64,000 nucleotides of DNA from Mycolicibacterium sp. lyk4-40-TYG-92 (GCF_030209435.1 NZ_JARVRX010000019.1:62001-126000); one strand, 5' to 3'. Shown: positions 1-11,689, counted from the first letter of the stretch. Notes: a model not told the origin generated them from the sequence alone. Made by a program: numbers and translations.

Positions 1-51
1 ATACCCGCCCGGCCGGTTCCGGCATTGCGCCGGCAAACCCGCCGGCAATCT

Positions 52-69
52 CGGACCCGACGGGGTCCG
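52..69. terminator. Short GC hairpin just after meaB
   Basis: Perfect inverted repeat CGGACCC / GGGTCCG with a 4-nt loop, one base beyond the meaB stop codon. There is no T-run, so it could be an intrinsic-like terminator or an mRNA 3' stabiliser for the mutA-mutB-meaB transcript. The remaining bases at 1-51 are GC-rich and hold no gene that I can see. Confidence 0.45.
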
Positions 70-70
70 G

Positions 71-1045
71 TCAGTTCGCGAGTTCGATGATGCGCTGTGC
101 CGCCAACGCCGGCGTCAGCTCGCCCGCACGCACCTGGCGTTCCACCTCGTCGCGGTTCGCCTTGACGGCCGGATTCGACAGCACCCGGTCCAGCACGGTG
201 TCGCGCACCATCGTCCACGTCCAGTCGACCTGCTGGGCGCGCCGCCGGGCCTCGAATTCACCTGCCGCACTGAGGGTTTCCCGATGCTTGAGCACGGTGT
301 CCCACATCGCGGCCAGGCCGTCACCGGTCAGTGCGCTCATGGTCAGCACCGGCGGCCGCCAGAGGGTGTCGCGCGGATAGATCAACCGGATCGCCCCGGA
401 CAGTTCCCGTGCTGCGGCCTTGGCTTCGATGGCGTGCTCACCGTCGGCCTTGTTGACGACGATGACGTCGGCGAGCTCCAGGACACCCTTCTTGATGCCC
501 TGCAACTGGTCGCCCGTGCGAGCCAGGGTCAGGAACACGAAGGTGTCGACCATGTTGGCCACCGTCACCTCGGACTGGCCCACGCCGACGGTCTCGACCA
601 GCACCACGTCGTAACCGGCCGCCTCGAGCAACACGATGGTCTCGCGGGTGGCCTTGGCCACGCCGCCGAGCGTGCCCGACGTCGGCGACGGCCGGATGTA
701 GGCCTCCGGCTGCACGGCCAGCTGCGCCATCCGGGTCTTGTCGCCGAGGATCGAACCGCCGGTACGGGTCGACGACGGGTCGACGGCCAGCACCGCGACG
801 CGGTGGCCCCGCTCGATCAGGTGCATGCCGAGCGCTTCGATCGTCGTCGACTTGCCGACACCGGGGACGCCCGTGATGCCGACGTGCAGGGCCCGCCCCG
901 CTTCTGGGGTGAGCTCGAGCAGCAGCTGCTGCGCGGCGTCACGATGGTCGGCCCGGGTGGACTCGACCAGCGTGATGGCACGCGACAGCGCGGCCCGATC
1001 GCCGGCGCGGATCCTGGCCGCGAGTTCAGGCACCGGCGTCATCAT
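71..1045 (-). CDS. meaB: Methylmalonyl-CoA mutase-associated GTPase MeaB
   Basis: G3E-family P-loop GTPase that protects and reloads the adenosylcobalamin cofactor of methylmalonyl-CoA mutase in the cytosol. The 324-residue protein has a Walker A loop GVPGVGKST near residues 59-67, followed by DPSSTRTGGSILGDKTRM and the base-specificity motif NKAD, all typical of MeaB/ArgK proteins. I chose the ATG at 1045 because a GAGGTG ribosome site lies directly upstream; a second ATG at 1042 has better spacing, and the longer upstream reading frame runs into mutB. It starts 7 bp after the mutB stop, so the chaperone is made with its mutase. Unlike in M. tuberculosis, no mazEF pair lies between mutB and meaB. 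Confidence 0.95.
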   Translation of the reverse strand: MMTPVPELAARIRAGDRAALSRAITLVESTRADHRDAAQQLLLELTPEAGRALHVGITGVPGVGKSTTIEALGMHLIERGHRVAVLAVDPSSTRTGGSILGDKTRMAQLAVQPEAYIRPSPTSGTLGGVAKATRETIVLLEAAGYDVVLVETVGVGQSEVTVANMVDTFVFLTLARTGDQLQGIKKGVLELADVIVVNKADGEHAIEAKAAARELSGAIRLIYPRDTLWRPPVLTMSALTGDGLAAMWDTVLKHRETLSAAGEFEARRRAQQVDWTWTMVRDTVLDRVLSNPAVKANRDEVERQVRAGELTPALAAQRIIELAN

Positions 1046-1052
1046 GCCCACC

Positions 1053-3304
<2,252 letters not shown>

Positions 3305-3308
<4 letters not shown>

Positions 3309-5152
3309 GCCCCCAATCGGGTGAGCAGGGTCGAAAGCGCTTCGACGGCATCGATTTTCATGGTCAGGTACTCATCGGGAAGAGAGGTCTTGTCGTCGAT
3401 GCCCGCCATCGCCTTCTCCGGCCCGGCGAGGTACACGTGCGCGACACCGGCCGCCCGGGCCGCCTTGATGACGTCGCTCGCCTCGTCGGCGTACCGGGCG
3501 TCGGTGCCGCAGACCACCGCGGCCACCTGGCCGGCGGCAGCGGCCGCGACTCCGGCAGCGTCGACGGTGCCGGGGTTGACGGCCTCGATGCCACCGGAAG
3601 CCAGCAGGTTGGAGGCGAACGTGGTGCGGATGTTGTGCTCGGCCAGCGGGCCGACCGGCAGCAGCACGGCCTGTGGACGCTTGCCGGTCTTGGCCAGGTA
3701 CGCATCCGAGCGGTTGCGCAGCGCCTCGAAAGCCGCGGCGTAGCGCACCACGCCGGGGAACGAATCCGTCTGCGCGAGCGGGGTTTCCGCGAGGTTCGGG
3801 AACTCATTGACGCCGGTGAGCGCGGTACGGCGGTGCGCGATGTCGCCGGCGCGACGGGCCGCGACCTCGGCGATCTGGGTGCTCAGCTGATCGCGGGCCG
3901 CGACGAAGCCGCCCAGCGACTCCAGCTCCTGGAACTTCGCCCAGGCCTGCTGGGCCAGCTGATCGGTGAGGTCCTCGACGAACCACGAGCCACCCGACGG
4001 GTCGACGACGCGGCCCAGGTGCGACTCCTCGAGCAGCAGCAGCTGAGTGTTACGCGCCATGCGGCGGCTGAAAGTGACTGCGGTACCGGGCAATCCGCCG
4101 CCGATGGCGGCGTCGAACGTCTCGACCAACACGGTGTCGGCGCCACCGACGCCGGCGGCGAACGCGGCGAGGGTGGTGCGCAGCATGTTCACCCACGGGT
4201 CGCGCTGCGACATCATGGCCTTCGAGGTGACGGCGTGGATGGTCGCGGCGCCGGCGTCAGGAGCACCGACGACCTCGGCCACCCGGGCCCAAAGCCGGCG
4301 CGCCGCACGGAGTTTGGCGATGGTGGCGAACTGGTCGTCGTCTGCGGCGAAGCGGAAGCTGATCTGCCGCAGCGCGTCCGCGGCAGGCAGTCCGCTCTCG
4401 GTCAGCAGGCGCAGGTAGGCGACGCCGGCGGCGATGGCACCCGCCAGCTCCAGCGAGGCACTGGCGCCGAGGTTGTGCAGTGCGGCGGCGTCGACCGTGA
4501 CGGCGCGGACTCCCCCGTCGTACCCGCTCAGCTTCGCGGCGGTTGCGACGACGTCGGCCTCGGTCGCGGCGGCGCGGCCCGACAGCGGCGCGGTCAGCGG
4601 GTCAGCGCCCAGGTCGATCGACAGCCGGGCACGTTGGTCGGCGTCGAACGGCTTGACCAGCGTCAGCAGCTGGTCGGCGGCGTCCGCCAGGTCGGCACCG
4701 GCATCCAGGATCACCGGAACCAGATCCAGGAAGACGCCTTCGAACACCCGGTCCAGCTGGTCGACGGGTACACCGCCGGCACCGGCGCGAACCTCGAGGG
4801 CGCTGGTGCCGTCGGTGAGGGCGAGCAGGATGGCACCGTTCACGGTCGCGACGTCGGCGTCGGCCGCGATCGGGAAGGACTCGGCCACCTTCCAGCCGGC
4901 GAGCACGTCGCGGTGGGCGTCACCGCCGCGGGTGAACGGCCAGTGTCCGGGCAGCGAAGGCTCGGCCAGGCCGTCCAGGCTGGTGTAGAGGGGACGGACC
5001 GCGAAGCCGTCGTACGTAGGCGAATCGAGCAGACGCTCGGGTTCGGCAGGGAGATCGTCGACAGCCTTGCGGGTGCTCTTGGCGAGCACGCCGGCGACGT
5101 TCTCTTGCCACCGCGCGTAGCGGTCCCGAACGGTGGACGCGTCGACAGTCAC
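3305..5152 (-). CDS. mutA: Methylmalonyl-CoA mutase small (beta) subunit
   Basis: Non-catalytic partner of MutB in the actinobacterial heterodimeric mutase. The 615-residue protein keeps the barrel-domain fold (RNTQLLLLEESHLGRVVDPSGGSWFVEDLTDQLA) but lacks the cobalamin-binding DxHxxG motif in its C-terminal domain, as expected for the small subunit. The start is a GTG at 5152. It is the first gene of the mutA-mutB-meaB unit, with overlapping junctions. Confidence 0.95.
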
Positions 5153-5376
5153 CGGCGACTCCCAATCTTTCGGCCATCAGACATATGGCACTGCATGCAG
5201 AAATGCCTATCACACTCGTTTTTCAGGCTAAATCACGCAGGTCGCTACTACCCAGTAGCTCCGCAACGCATCGGCTGTCCGTAGCTCTGACCGTGACAGG
5301 TCGCCGCGATCGACCGCCGCGTGGTACCCGCTCCTGACCGCGATGACCGGGCCGTCGCCCCGTACCCTTGGAAGGC
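5153..5376. other. Divergent intergenic region mutA / TVP38
   Basis: A 224-bp region between the divergent mutA and membrane-protein genes. It is less GC-rich near mutA and must carry the mutA promoter, which I could not place with confidence. A small inverted repeat CTACT-ACCC-AGTAG lies in the middle. The motif TACCCT at 5363-5368 is a possible -10 for the rightward gene. Confidence 0.4.
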
Positions 5377-6099
5377 GTGAACTCCGTTGTCAGCGCGCTG
5401 CGCACAGTCCTGTCTGCGGTGCAGGCGACTGCGGCGCAGATGCCGCTGCGACGGGCCGTGGGCATCGGAACAGCAATTGTGATTCTCGTCGCAATCGCGA
5501 TCTGGGTGCCGTTGCCCAGCGCCGTGGAGATGCGCGACTGGGCTGCCGCGGCCGGCCCGTGGTTCCCGTTGGCGTTCCTGGTCGCGCACACCGTCGTCAC
5601 GGTGCTGCCGTTCCCCCGCACGGCCTTCACCCTCGCCGCGGGGTTGCTGTTCGGTTCCGCGCTCGGCGTCACGCTGGCCGTCATCGCCAGCACGCTGAGT
5701 GCGCTCATCGCGCTCTGGCTGGTCCGGGTGCTGGGCTGGCAGTTGAGCAAGCTGTCGCACAGCCACATCGACAGTCTGGACGCCCGGCTCAAGGAACGCG
5801 GCTGGGCGGCGATCCTGTCGATGCGGATGATCCCGGCGGTGCCGTTCTCGGTACTCAACTACGCGGCCGGGGCCTCGTCGGTCCGGGTTCTGCCGTACGC
5901 GGTCGCGACGTTCTTCGGGCTGCTGCCCGGCACCGCGGCGGTCGTCATCCTCGGTGACGCCCTCACCGGGCAGATCCGCCCGTCGCTGCTGGTGGTGTCG
6001 GCGTGCACGGCGACCATCGGGATCTGCGGGCTGATCTACGAGATCCGGCTGCACCGCCGGGCCCACGCCGCTCAGCAGCCGGTGGAAGCCACGCCGTAA
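5377..6099 (+). CDS. TVP38/TMEM64 (DedA-like) membrane protein
   Basis: Polytopic inner-membrane protein of the TVP38/TMEM64 (VTT/SNARE-associated) family, in M. tuberculosis represented by Rv1491c; the substrate is unknown, though members are linked to lipid scrambling. About 240 residues with several hydrophobic helices (IGTAIVILVAIAIWVPL near the N terminus) and the family signature around HTVVTVLPFPRTAFTLAAGLLFG and RMIPAVPFSVLNYAAGAS. I prefer the GTG at 5377 because TACCCT lies 8 nt upstream, fitting a leaderless transcript; a TTG at 5368 would add three residues. It converges on the next gene with a 5-bp gap. Confidence 0.85.
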   Translation: MNSVVSALRTVLSAVQATAAQMPLRRAVGIGTAIVILVAIAIWVPLPSAVEMRDWAAAAGPWFPLAFLVAHTVVTVLPFPRTAFTLAAGLLFGSALGVTLAVIASTLSALIALWLVRVLGWQLSKLSHSHIDSLDARLKERGWAAILSMRMIPAVPFSVLNYAAGASSVRVLPYAVATFFGLLPGTAAVVILGDALTGQIRPSLLVVSACTATIGICGLIYEIRLHRRAHAAQQPVEATP

Positions 6100-6104
6100 G
6101 CGCG

Positions 6105-6464
6105 TCACTCCCGCTCGGGCAGGCCCTTCGCCGTCATCGCGGTGAACAACGCCAGGAACAGCACGGCCGGTGCGGCATTCGCGGGCTTGTCGTGGGCCCG
6201 CACGTGCGCGCCGACGGCCAGCGTGAAGTACAGCGCCAGCATCGCGGTGGTCAGCCGGGCCAGGGCCGAATTGCGTTGTCCGACAAGCAGACCCACGGCG
6301 GCCGCCGCCTTGGAACCGACGAGAATCCACCGGTACTCAAGCGGGAAGTTCACCCCGCGCAGCGCCTTCTCGATGGGTGCGACGGGAACGGCGCACGCCG
6401 CCGCGTCGCCGGCCATGAGCAGCGCCAGTGCCGTGTAGGTCTTCGGGGAGGTCAGCACGCTCAT
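6105..6464 (-). CDS. DoxX-like small membrane protein
   Basis: A 119-residue protein with about four hydrophobic helices, beginning MSVLTSPKTYTALALLMAGDA, with the layout of DoxX/SURF4-like proteins. Its position next to the SPFH gene matches the small membrane gene Rv1489/Rv1490 area of M. tuberculosis. The ATG at 6464 lies 2 bp after the SPFH stop codon, so it is probably co-translated with the upstream genes; a longer in-frame reading would run inside the SPFH gene and was rejected. The function is unknown. Confidence 0.75.
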   Translation of the reverse strand: MSVLTSPKTYTALALLMAGDAAACAVPVAPIEKALRGVNFPLEYRWILVGSKAAAAVGLLVGQRNSALARLTTAMLALYFTLAVGAHVRAHDKPANAAPAVLFLALFTAMTAKGLPERE

Positions 6465-6466
6465 GG

Positions 6467-7672
6467 TCACCTCGAGTGTTGGCCGGCGGGCGGGTCGATT
6501 TCCGGGGTCTGCCAGGATTCGATCGGTTGCGTCGGCGGAGCCGGCGGCACCGGCAACCGCGGGGCGCCGTATCCCGGTTGCTGCACCGGGATGCGGGCCT
6601 CGGCCTCGGCCTTCGCCACCGCCTGGGCGATCGCCGGATCGGTCTGGGTGGAGAACCAGTCGGCGACCTCGTCGTCGTCGTCCTTCACGGGAGTCTCGTC
6701 GACCGGCGACGGGGTGTAGCGGAACACCCCGTCCTCGCCCGGCGCCCCGAGCAGTTTGGTGAAACCCTGTAGCGCTGAACCGAAGTCGCTGGGCACGACC
6801 CACACCTTGTTGGCCTCGCCCTTGGCCATCTGCGGCAGGGTCTGCAGGTACTGGTAGGCCAGCAACTCCGGCGTGGGGCGGCCGGCCTTGATGGCCGCGA
6901 ACGTCTTCTCGATGGCCTTCGCCTGGCCCTGCGCGTTGAGGTACTGAGCAGCGCGTTCACCCTGGGCCCGCAGGATGCGCGACTGCCGGTCCGCCTCGGC
7001 GGCCAGAATCGCTGCCTGCTTGGCACCCTCGGCCGCGAGAATCTGCGACTGCTTCTGCCCCTCGGCCTGCTTGATGGATGCTTCCCGGGCGCCTTCGGCG
7101 GTCAGGATCATGGCGCGCTTCTCTCGATCGGCGCGCATCTGCTTCTCCATCGAGTCCTGGATCGACGGCGGCGGGTCGATGCTGCGCAGCTCGACGCGCG
7201 CGACGCGCAGGCCCCACCGGCCGGTGGCCTCGTCGAGAACCCCGCGCAGCTGGGCGTTGATCTGGTCGCGCGAAGTCAGCGTCTGTTCCAGCGTCATGCC
7301 GCCGACGACGTTGCGCAGCGTCGTGGTGGTCAGCTGTTCGACGCCGACGATGTAGTTGCTGATCTGGTACACCGCGGCCTGCGGGCTGGTCACCTGGAAG
7401 TAGACGACGGTGTCGATGTTGACCGTCAGGTTGTCCTCGGTGATCACCGGCTGCGGCGGGAACGACACCACCCGCTCACGTAGATCCACGCGGGCCCGGA
7501 TCTTGTCGACGAACGGCAGCAGCAGCGTCAACTGCCCCGAGACCGTCTTGCTGTAGCGGCCCAGCCGCTCGATGACCGCGGCCTCCGCCTGTGGGATCAG
7601 CGCCACCGACTTGACCACCACCACGATGGCCAGCGCCACCAGCATCAGCAGAAGAACAAGTGCACCAGTCAA
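6467..7672 (-). CDS. SPFH/Band 7 (stomatin-like) membrane protein
   Basis: Stomatin/prohibitin family protein that scaffolds membrane microdomains and usually partners with an NfeD protein, which is the next gene upstream. The 401-residue protein has one N-terminal membrane helix (LVLLLMLVALAIVVVVKSVALIP), then the Band 7 domain (VIERLGRYSKTVSGQLTLLLPF). A long Ala/Glu/Gln-rich coiled coil with repeated ILAAEGAKQ-type units (residues about 195-240) follows. The C-terminal tail is proline-rich and disordered. It corresponds to Rv1488 by order and sequence type. Codon use looks like its neighbours. Confidence 0.93.
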   Translation of the reverse strand: MTGALVLLLMLVALAIVVVVKSVALIPQAEAAVIERLGRYSKTVSGQLTLLLPFVDKIRARVDLRERVVSFPPQPVITEDNLTVNIDTVVYFQVTSPQAAVYQISNYIVGVEQLTTTTLRNVVGGMTLEQTLTSRDQINAQLRGVLDEATGRWGLRVARVELRSIDPPPSIQDSMEKQMRADREKRAMILTAEGAREASIKQAEGQKQSQILAAEGAKQAAILAAEADRQSRILRAQGERAAQYLNAQGQAKAIEKTFAAIKAGRPTPELLAYQYLQTLPQMAKGEANKVWVVPSDFGSALQGFTKLLGAPGEDGVFRYTPSPVDETPVKDDDDEVADWFSTQTDPAIAQAVAKAEAEARIPVQQPGYGAPRLPVPPAPPTQPIESWQTPEIDPPAGQHSR

Positions 7673-7690
7673 TTTCAGCTCCCCTTGCGT

Positions 7691-8122
7691 TCAGATGGTC
7701 CGGAAGACCACCGCGGTCGCGCCGTCGATCCGTACCACCGTGACGTGATCGCCGGGCTCGAAGACATCGTCGTCGTCCAGCGGACGCGCCGTCCAGATTT
7801 CGCCCTCGAGTTTTACCTGGCCTTCATGGCGGGCCACCCGGTCGAGCACCAGCGCGGTCTTGCCCTCCAGTGCCTTCACCGGCTCGGGCAGGCCCGCGGC
7901 ACCCAACCGCCTCCGCAACGTCGGCCGGACCAGGACCAGCAGCAGCACCGACACGATGAGGAAAGAGGCGCCGTCGGCCCAGATCGGCCAGTCCGTGGCC
8001 CAGCTGAGGCCGGCCGTCACGAGGGCACCGCCGGACAGCATGAGCAGGAACATGTCGCCGGTCAGCGCTTCTGCGCCGGCGAGCCCGATCGCCACGATGA
8101 GCCACAGCAACGGCACCGGCAT
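7691..8122 (-). CDS. NfeD-family membrane protein
   Basis: A 143-residue NfeD short-form protein: three hydrophobic segments (LLWLIVAIGLAGAEALTG, FLLMLSGGALVTAGLSW, ASFLIVSVLLLVLVRP) followed by a soluble OB-fold domain ending DHVTVVRIDGATAVVFRTI. NfeD proteins act with stomatin-like proteins such as the adjacent SPFH gene, which starts 18 bp downstream on the same strand. The start is the ATG at 8122. It corresponds to Rv1487. Confidence 0.92.
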   Translation of the reverse strand: MPVPLLWLIVAIGLAGAEALTGDMFLLMLSGGALVTAGLSWATDWPIWADGASFLIVSVLLLVLVRPTLRRRLGAAGLPEPVKALEGKTALVLDRVARHEGQVKLEGEIWTARPLDDDDVFEPGDHVTVVRIDGATAVVFRTI

Positions 8123-8166
8123 GCGACCAGAGTAGCGCCTTGCAGGCTTTATGGGCCGGAGCGTTT

Positions 8167-8172
8167 TACACT
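8167..8172 (+). promoter_or_regulatory. Candidate -10 element TACACT
   Basis: TACACT fits the mycobacterial TANNNT -10 pattern and ends 9 nt before the ATG at 8182. This suggests a leaderless or nearly leaderless transcript and supports that start over the longer in-frame reading from 8140. Confidence 0.45.
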
Positions 8173-8181
8173 GCGTGCATC

Positions 8182-9018
8182 ATGTGGTGTCCAAGTGTTT
8201 CGCTGACGGTGTGGGCCAATGCCTGGCATGCCGGCCTGGCCGCACCCGACGATGTCCTGGATGCGCTATCGCCGTGGGCGCCAAGGCATTCCATTGCCGC
8301 TTACGATGCCGTGGCGGCCAGCCGGACGGGCCTGCCCTGGCCCGACCTGACCAACTACGGTGGGGTCACGTTGCTGCAGACGTTGCGGCACGCCGCCGGC
8401 GCCGCGCGTTCGGAGCCGGCCCTGAACCTGGTACTGCCCGTACCCGGGGATGTTCGCGGCCTGACCCCCGGCACGCAGTTCCAGCAGGACGCCGTCGACA
8501 TGGGCGAAGCCATCGTCGTCACGTCCAACTACGGCGAGGCCGTGGGGCTGGTGCCCGATTTCGAGTACGAGGACGACACCGACGACGCCGAGGTCAAGGC
8601 CCTGTCCTGGACGGTGTACTCGCTGCCCGGCGCACCCGTGGCCGGCCACTTCGACCTCGGCGAAGAGGAGTACCGACTGCGCGACGCGGTTCGGTCCGCT
8701 GCCGACGCTCTCGGCCGCCTGCGCGCCGAACCCGGTTCGGACATCGAGGATCCGCGCGAGATGGTCGAGCAGCTGCTCGAGGCCGGGCATCTGCACAAGC
8801 TGCCGGACCACGCCCCCACCCGCGCGGTGCGGGTGCTGGAGACCGCGGCCCACATCGACGCGATCGTCACGGTCAGCGCCGGGCTGGCGCCCATCGGCCT
8901 GCAGAGCGCATCGGAGATGCAGATCGCCACCGAGGCCATGCGGCCCCTGACCGACATCGTGCGCTCCGCCCGGCTGGCCGCCGTGACGGCGATCCTGCAT
9001 TCGGCCTGGGAGCGCTAG
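8182..9018 (+). CDS. Conserved mycobacterial protein (Rv1486c type)
   Basis: A 278-residue soluble protein with no signal peptide or membrane segment, acidic and rich in Ala and Leu. Gene order places it as the counterpart of Rv1486c. The sequence MWCPSVSLTVWANAWHAGLAAPDDVLDALSPW recalls other actinobacterial proteins annotated only as hypothetical. I know no function for it. The ATG at 8182 is preferred because a -10-like TACACT lies just upstream. It converges on hemH with a gap of 6 bp. Confidence 0.85.
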   Translation: MWCPSVSLTVWANAWHAGLAAPDDVLDALSPWAPRHSIAAYDAVAASRTGLPWPDLTNYGGVTLLQTLRHAAGAARSEPALNLVLPVPGDVRGLTPGTQFQQDAVDMGEAIVVTSNYGEAVGLVPDFEYEDDTDDAEVKALSWTVYSLPGAPVAGHFDLGEEEYRLRDAVRSAADALGRLRAEPGSDIEDPREMVEQLLEAGHLHKLPDHAPTRAVRVLETAAHIDAIVTVSAGLAPIGLQSASEMQIATEAMRPLTDIVRSARLAAVTAILHSAWER

Positions 9019-9024
9019 GACCGG

Positions 9025-10038
9025 TCAGTCGCCGCAGCAGCCAGGCAGACAGGACACCCCGTTGATGCTGCAGCCGTGCCCGGGCACCGGGCCCGGGCCT
9101 TCGACCCGCGCCGGCGCCGCACCCGTGCGCAACTCGTCGACCAACGACGCCGCCAGCCGCGCGAACCGCGGGTCGGCATTGGGAGTCGTGGTGCGCACCA
9201 ACGTGATTCCGGCCTCAGCCGCCTGCTCGGCGAGCTCGTTGTCGAGGTCCCACACCACCTCGATGTGATCGGCGACGAACCCGATGGGGCAGACGATGAC
9301 GGCCTTCGTGCCGGCGGCCGCGAGCGCCGCCAGGTGGTCACCGATATCCGGCTCCAGCCAAGGAATGTGGGGCGGCCCGGACCGCGACTGCCAGACCTGG
9401 TCGTACTCGTCGAATCCGGCCGCGGCGGCGACCAGCCGGGTGGCGTAGCCGACCTGACGGCTGTAGAGCCGGGGCCCGTCCCGTTCATCGACCCGCACGG
9501 GAATGGAGTGGGCGGTGAACACCAGGCGGGCATCGTCACGCAGGTCGGCGGGCAGCTGCGCGGCTGCCTCCCCGACCGCTTCGGCGAACATCTCGACGAA
9601 CAGCGGATGGTCGAAGTACTGACGCAGCTTGACCAGTTCGGGTGCCTGCGGCCCCGCCGCGGCCCGGCCCCGCGCGATGTCCTCGACGTATTGCCGGCAG
9701 CTGGAGTAACCACCCCAGGCCGACGTCGTGAACACCGCCGCACGACGAACCCCGTTGTCCCGCATGGCGGCAACCGTGTCTTCGATGTACGGGTCCCAGT
9801 TGCGGTTACCGAAGTACACCGGCAGATCGGGCATCGCCGCCTCGAGCTCCGACATCAACGCCCGGTTGATGGCGTTGATCGGCGACGCTCCCCCGAAATG
9901 CATGTAGTGCTCGGCAACGGCGTCCAGGCGCTCCGGCGGCACGCCGCGACCGCGCGTCACGTTCTCCAGGAACGGACGGACGTCGGCGGGCCCGTCGGGC
10001 CCGCCGAACGACAACAGCAGCAGTGCGTCGAGGTCCAT
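9025..10038 (-). CDS. hemH: Ferrochelatase (coproporphyrin ferrochelatase type)
   Basis: Inserts Fe(II) into the porphyrin macrocycle at the end of haem synthesis; actinobacterial members act on coproporphyrin III (CpfC). The 337-residue protein starts MDLDALLLLSFGGPDGPADVRPFLENV. It has the motif NAINRALMSELE and a Cys-rich tail (GCSINGVSCLPGCC) that, with an internal Cys, holds the [2Fe-2S] cluster known in mycobacterial ferrochelatase. I chose the ATG at 10038; the upstream in-frame extension would overlap inhA and does not look like the family. It lies 31 bp after inhA, completing the fabG1-inhA-hemH operon known from M. tuberculosis. Confidence 0.95.
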   Translation of the reverse strand: MDLDALLLLSFGGPDGPADVRPFLENVTRGRGVPPERLDAVAEHYMHFGGASPINAINRALMSELEAAMPDLPVYFGNRNWDPYIEDTVAAMRDNGVRRAAVFTTSAWGGYSSCRQYVEDIARGRAAAGPQAPELVKLRQYFDHPLFVEMFAEAVGEAAAQLPADLRDDARLVFTAHSIPVRVDERDGPRLYSRQVGYATRLVAAAAGFDEYDQVWQSRSGPPHIPWLEPDIGDHLAALAAAGTKAVIVCPIGFVADHIEVVWDLDNELAEQAAEAGITLVRTTTPNADPRFARLAASLVDELRTGAAPARVEGPGPVPGHGCSINGVSCLPGCCGD

Positions 10039-10069
10039 CAGCGCTGTTGGTTCTTCGCGCAAGCGCTCA

Positions 10070-10879
10070 TCACAGCAGCTGGGTGCTGGCGCCACCGTCG
10101 GCGTAGATGATCGAGCCGGTGGTCGCGGGCAGCCATTCGGACAGCAGCGCGCAGACGGTCTTGGCGACCGGCGTCGGGTCCTTCATGTTCCAGCCGATCG
10201 GCGCGCGCTGGTCCCAGCCCTCTTCGAGCAGCTGCATCTGCTGACCGGCCTCGTCACCCAGCGCACCGCCGACGATGGCGCTCATGGCCAGGGTCCGGAT
10301 GGGGCCTGCCGCAACGAGATTGGAGCGCACGCCGTACTTGCCGGCCTCGCGCGCGACGAACCGGTTGACCGACTCGAGGGCGCTCTTGGCGACCGTCATC
10401 CAGTTGTAGGCGGGCATGGCGCGGGTCGGGTCGAAGTCCATGCCGACGATGCCGCCGCCGGCATTCATGATCGGCAGCAGTGCCTTGGCCAGCGAGGCGT
10501 ACGAGTACGCCGAGATGTGGATGCCCTTGGCGACGTCCTCGTACGGGGCGTCGAAGAACGGGTTGATGCCCATGCCGCTCTGCGGCATGAAGCCGATGGA
10601 GTGCACGACGCCGTCGAGCTTGTTGCCCTCGCCGATCACCTCGGTGACGCGCTCACCGAGCGAAGCCAGGTGCTCCTCGTTCTGCACGTCGAGCTCGAGC
10701 AGCGGCGCCGGGTTGGGCAGCCGGTCGGCGATGCGCTGGATGAGCTTCATCCGGTCGAAGCCGGTGAGCACCAGCTCGGCGCCCTGCTCCTGGGCGACCT
10801 TCGCGATGTGGAACGCGATGGACGAGTCGGTGATGATCCCGGTGACCAGGATCCGCTTGCCTTCGAGCAAACCTGTCAT
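10070..10879 (-). CDS. inhA: Enoyl-ACP reductase InhA
   Basis: NADH-dependent enoyl-ACP reductase of the mycolic acid FAS-II elongation system and the target of isoniazid-NAD and ethionamide adducts. The 269 residues equal the usual mycobacterial length. Catalytic residues Phe149, Tyr158 and Lys165 are present, as is Ser94 (VVHSIGF), the residue altered in many isoniazid-resistant isolates, so this is the wild-type form there. The nucleotide-binding loop is GIITDSSIAFHIA. An AAGGAG ribosome site precedes the ATG at 10879, 44 bp after fabG1. Confidence 0.98.
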   Translation of the reverse strand: MTGLLEGKRILVTGIITDSSIAFHIAKVAQEQGAELVLTGFDRMKLIQRIADRLPNPAPLLELDVQNEEHLASLGERVTEVIGEGNKLDGVVHSIGFMPQSGMGINPFFDAPYEDVAKGIHISAYSYASLAKALLPIMNAGGGIVGMDFDPTRAMPAYNWMTVAKSALESVNRFVAREAGKYGVRSNLVAAGPIRTLAMSAIVGGALGDEAGQQMQLLEEGWDQRAPIGWNMKDPTPVAKTVCALLSEWLPATTGSIIYADGGASTQLL

Positions 10880-10923
10880 TGTGCTGACTCCTTCTAAGTT
10901 TCAGTAAGCCAAAGAAATTGGGG

Positions 10924-11676
10924 TCAGTGACCCATGCCCATGCCACCGTCGACCGGGATGACCGCACCGGCGATGTAGGCGGCGTCCTCGGACGCCAGGA
11001 AGCTCACCGCACCGGCGACCTCTTCGGCGGTGCCGACGCGCTTGGCCGGGATGAACTCCAAGGCGCCTTCCTGGATGCGCTCGTCGAGGGCACGCGTCAT
11101 CTCGGTGTCGATGTAGCCGGGGGCGACGACGTTGGCGGTGACGCCGGCCTTGGAGAGCTCACGCGAGATGGAGCGCGCCATGCCGATCAGGCCGGCCTTG
11201 GCGGCCGCGTAGTTGGCCTGGTTGCCGATGCCCCACATGCCCGAGACCGAGCCGATGTAGATGATGCGGCCGAAGCGCTTGCGCTGCATGCTGCGCGACG
11301 CCCGCTGGGTCACGCGGAACGCACCGGTGAGGTTGGCGTTGATGACCTCGGTGAACCGCTCCTCGGTCATGCGCATGAGGAACGCGTCCTTGGAGATGCC
11401 GGCGTTGGACACCAGCACCTCGACCGGGCCCTGGTGCTCCTCGACCTCTTTGAACGCACGGTCGACGGCCTCGGTGTCGGTGACGTCACACTCGACGCCG
11501 AACAGGCCCTCGGGGGCACCCGAACCGCGGTGCGTCACCGCGACCTTGTGGCCGTCCGCGGCCAGGCGCTGCGCGATGGCCAGGCCGATACCCCGGTTAC
11601 CACCGGTGACCAGCACGGAACGGGAAACGAAGGCCGGGCGGCCGGGAGCAGCCTCAGTGGCAGCACTGTCACTCAT
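10924..11676 (-). CDS. fabG1: 3-oxoacyl-ACP reductase FabG1 (MabA)
   Basis: NADPH-dependent beta-ketoacyl-ACP reductase of mycolic acid FAS-II elongation, a short-chain dehydrogenase. About 250 residues, with the cofactor motif TGGNRGIG, the NAG motif (VSNAGISKD), and catalytic Ser and YAAAK (NYAAAKAGL). The ATG at 11676 gives a length close to the 247 residues of the M. tuberculosis enzyme; a TTG at 11685 would add MTS but overlaps the likely -10 box. It is the first gene of fabG1-inhA-hemH. Confidence 0.97.
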   Translation of the reverse strand: MSDSAATEAAPGRPAFVSRSVLVTGGNRGIGLAIAQRLAADGHKVAVTHRGSGAPEGLFGVECDVTDTEAVDRAFKEVEEHQGPVEVLVSNAGISKDAFLMRMTEERFTEVINANLTGAFRVTQRASRSMQRKRFGRIIYIGSVSGMWGIGNQANYAAAKAGLIGMARSISRELSKAGVTANVVAPGYIDTEMTRALDERIQEGALEFIPAKRVGTAEEVAGAVSFLASEDAAYIAGAVIPVDGGMGMGH

Positions 11677-11683
11677 GCTGGTC

Positions 11684-11689
11684 AACTTA
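11684..11689 (-). promoter_or_regulatory. Candidate fabG1-inhA -10 box TAAGTT
   Basis: TAAGTT (bottom strand) lies 7 nt upstream of the ATG at 11676, as expected for a leaderless transcript. The surrounding GACGATAAGTTG resembles my recollection of the M. tuberculosis fabG1 promoter, where the -15 resistance mutation lies in the matching segment. The placement here is by pattern only. Confidence 0.55.
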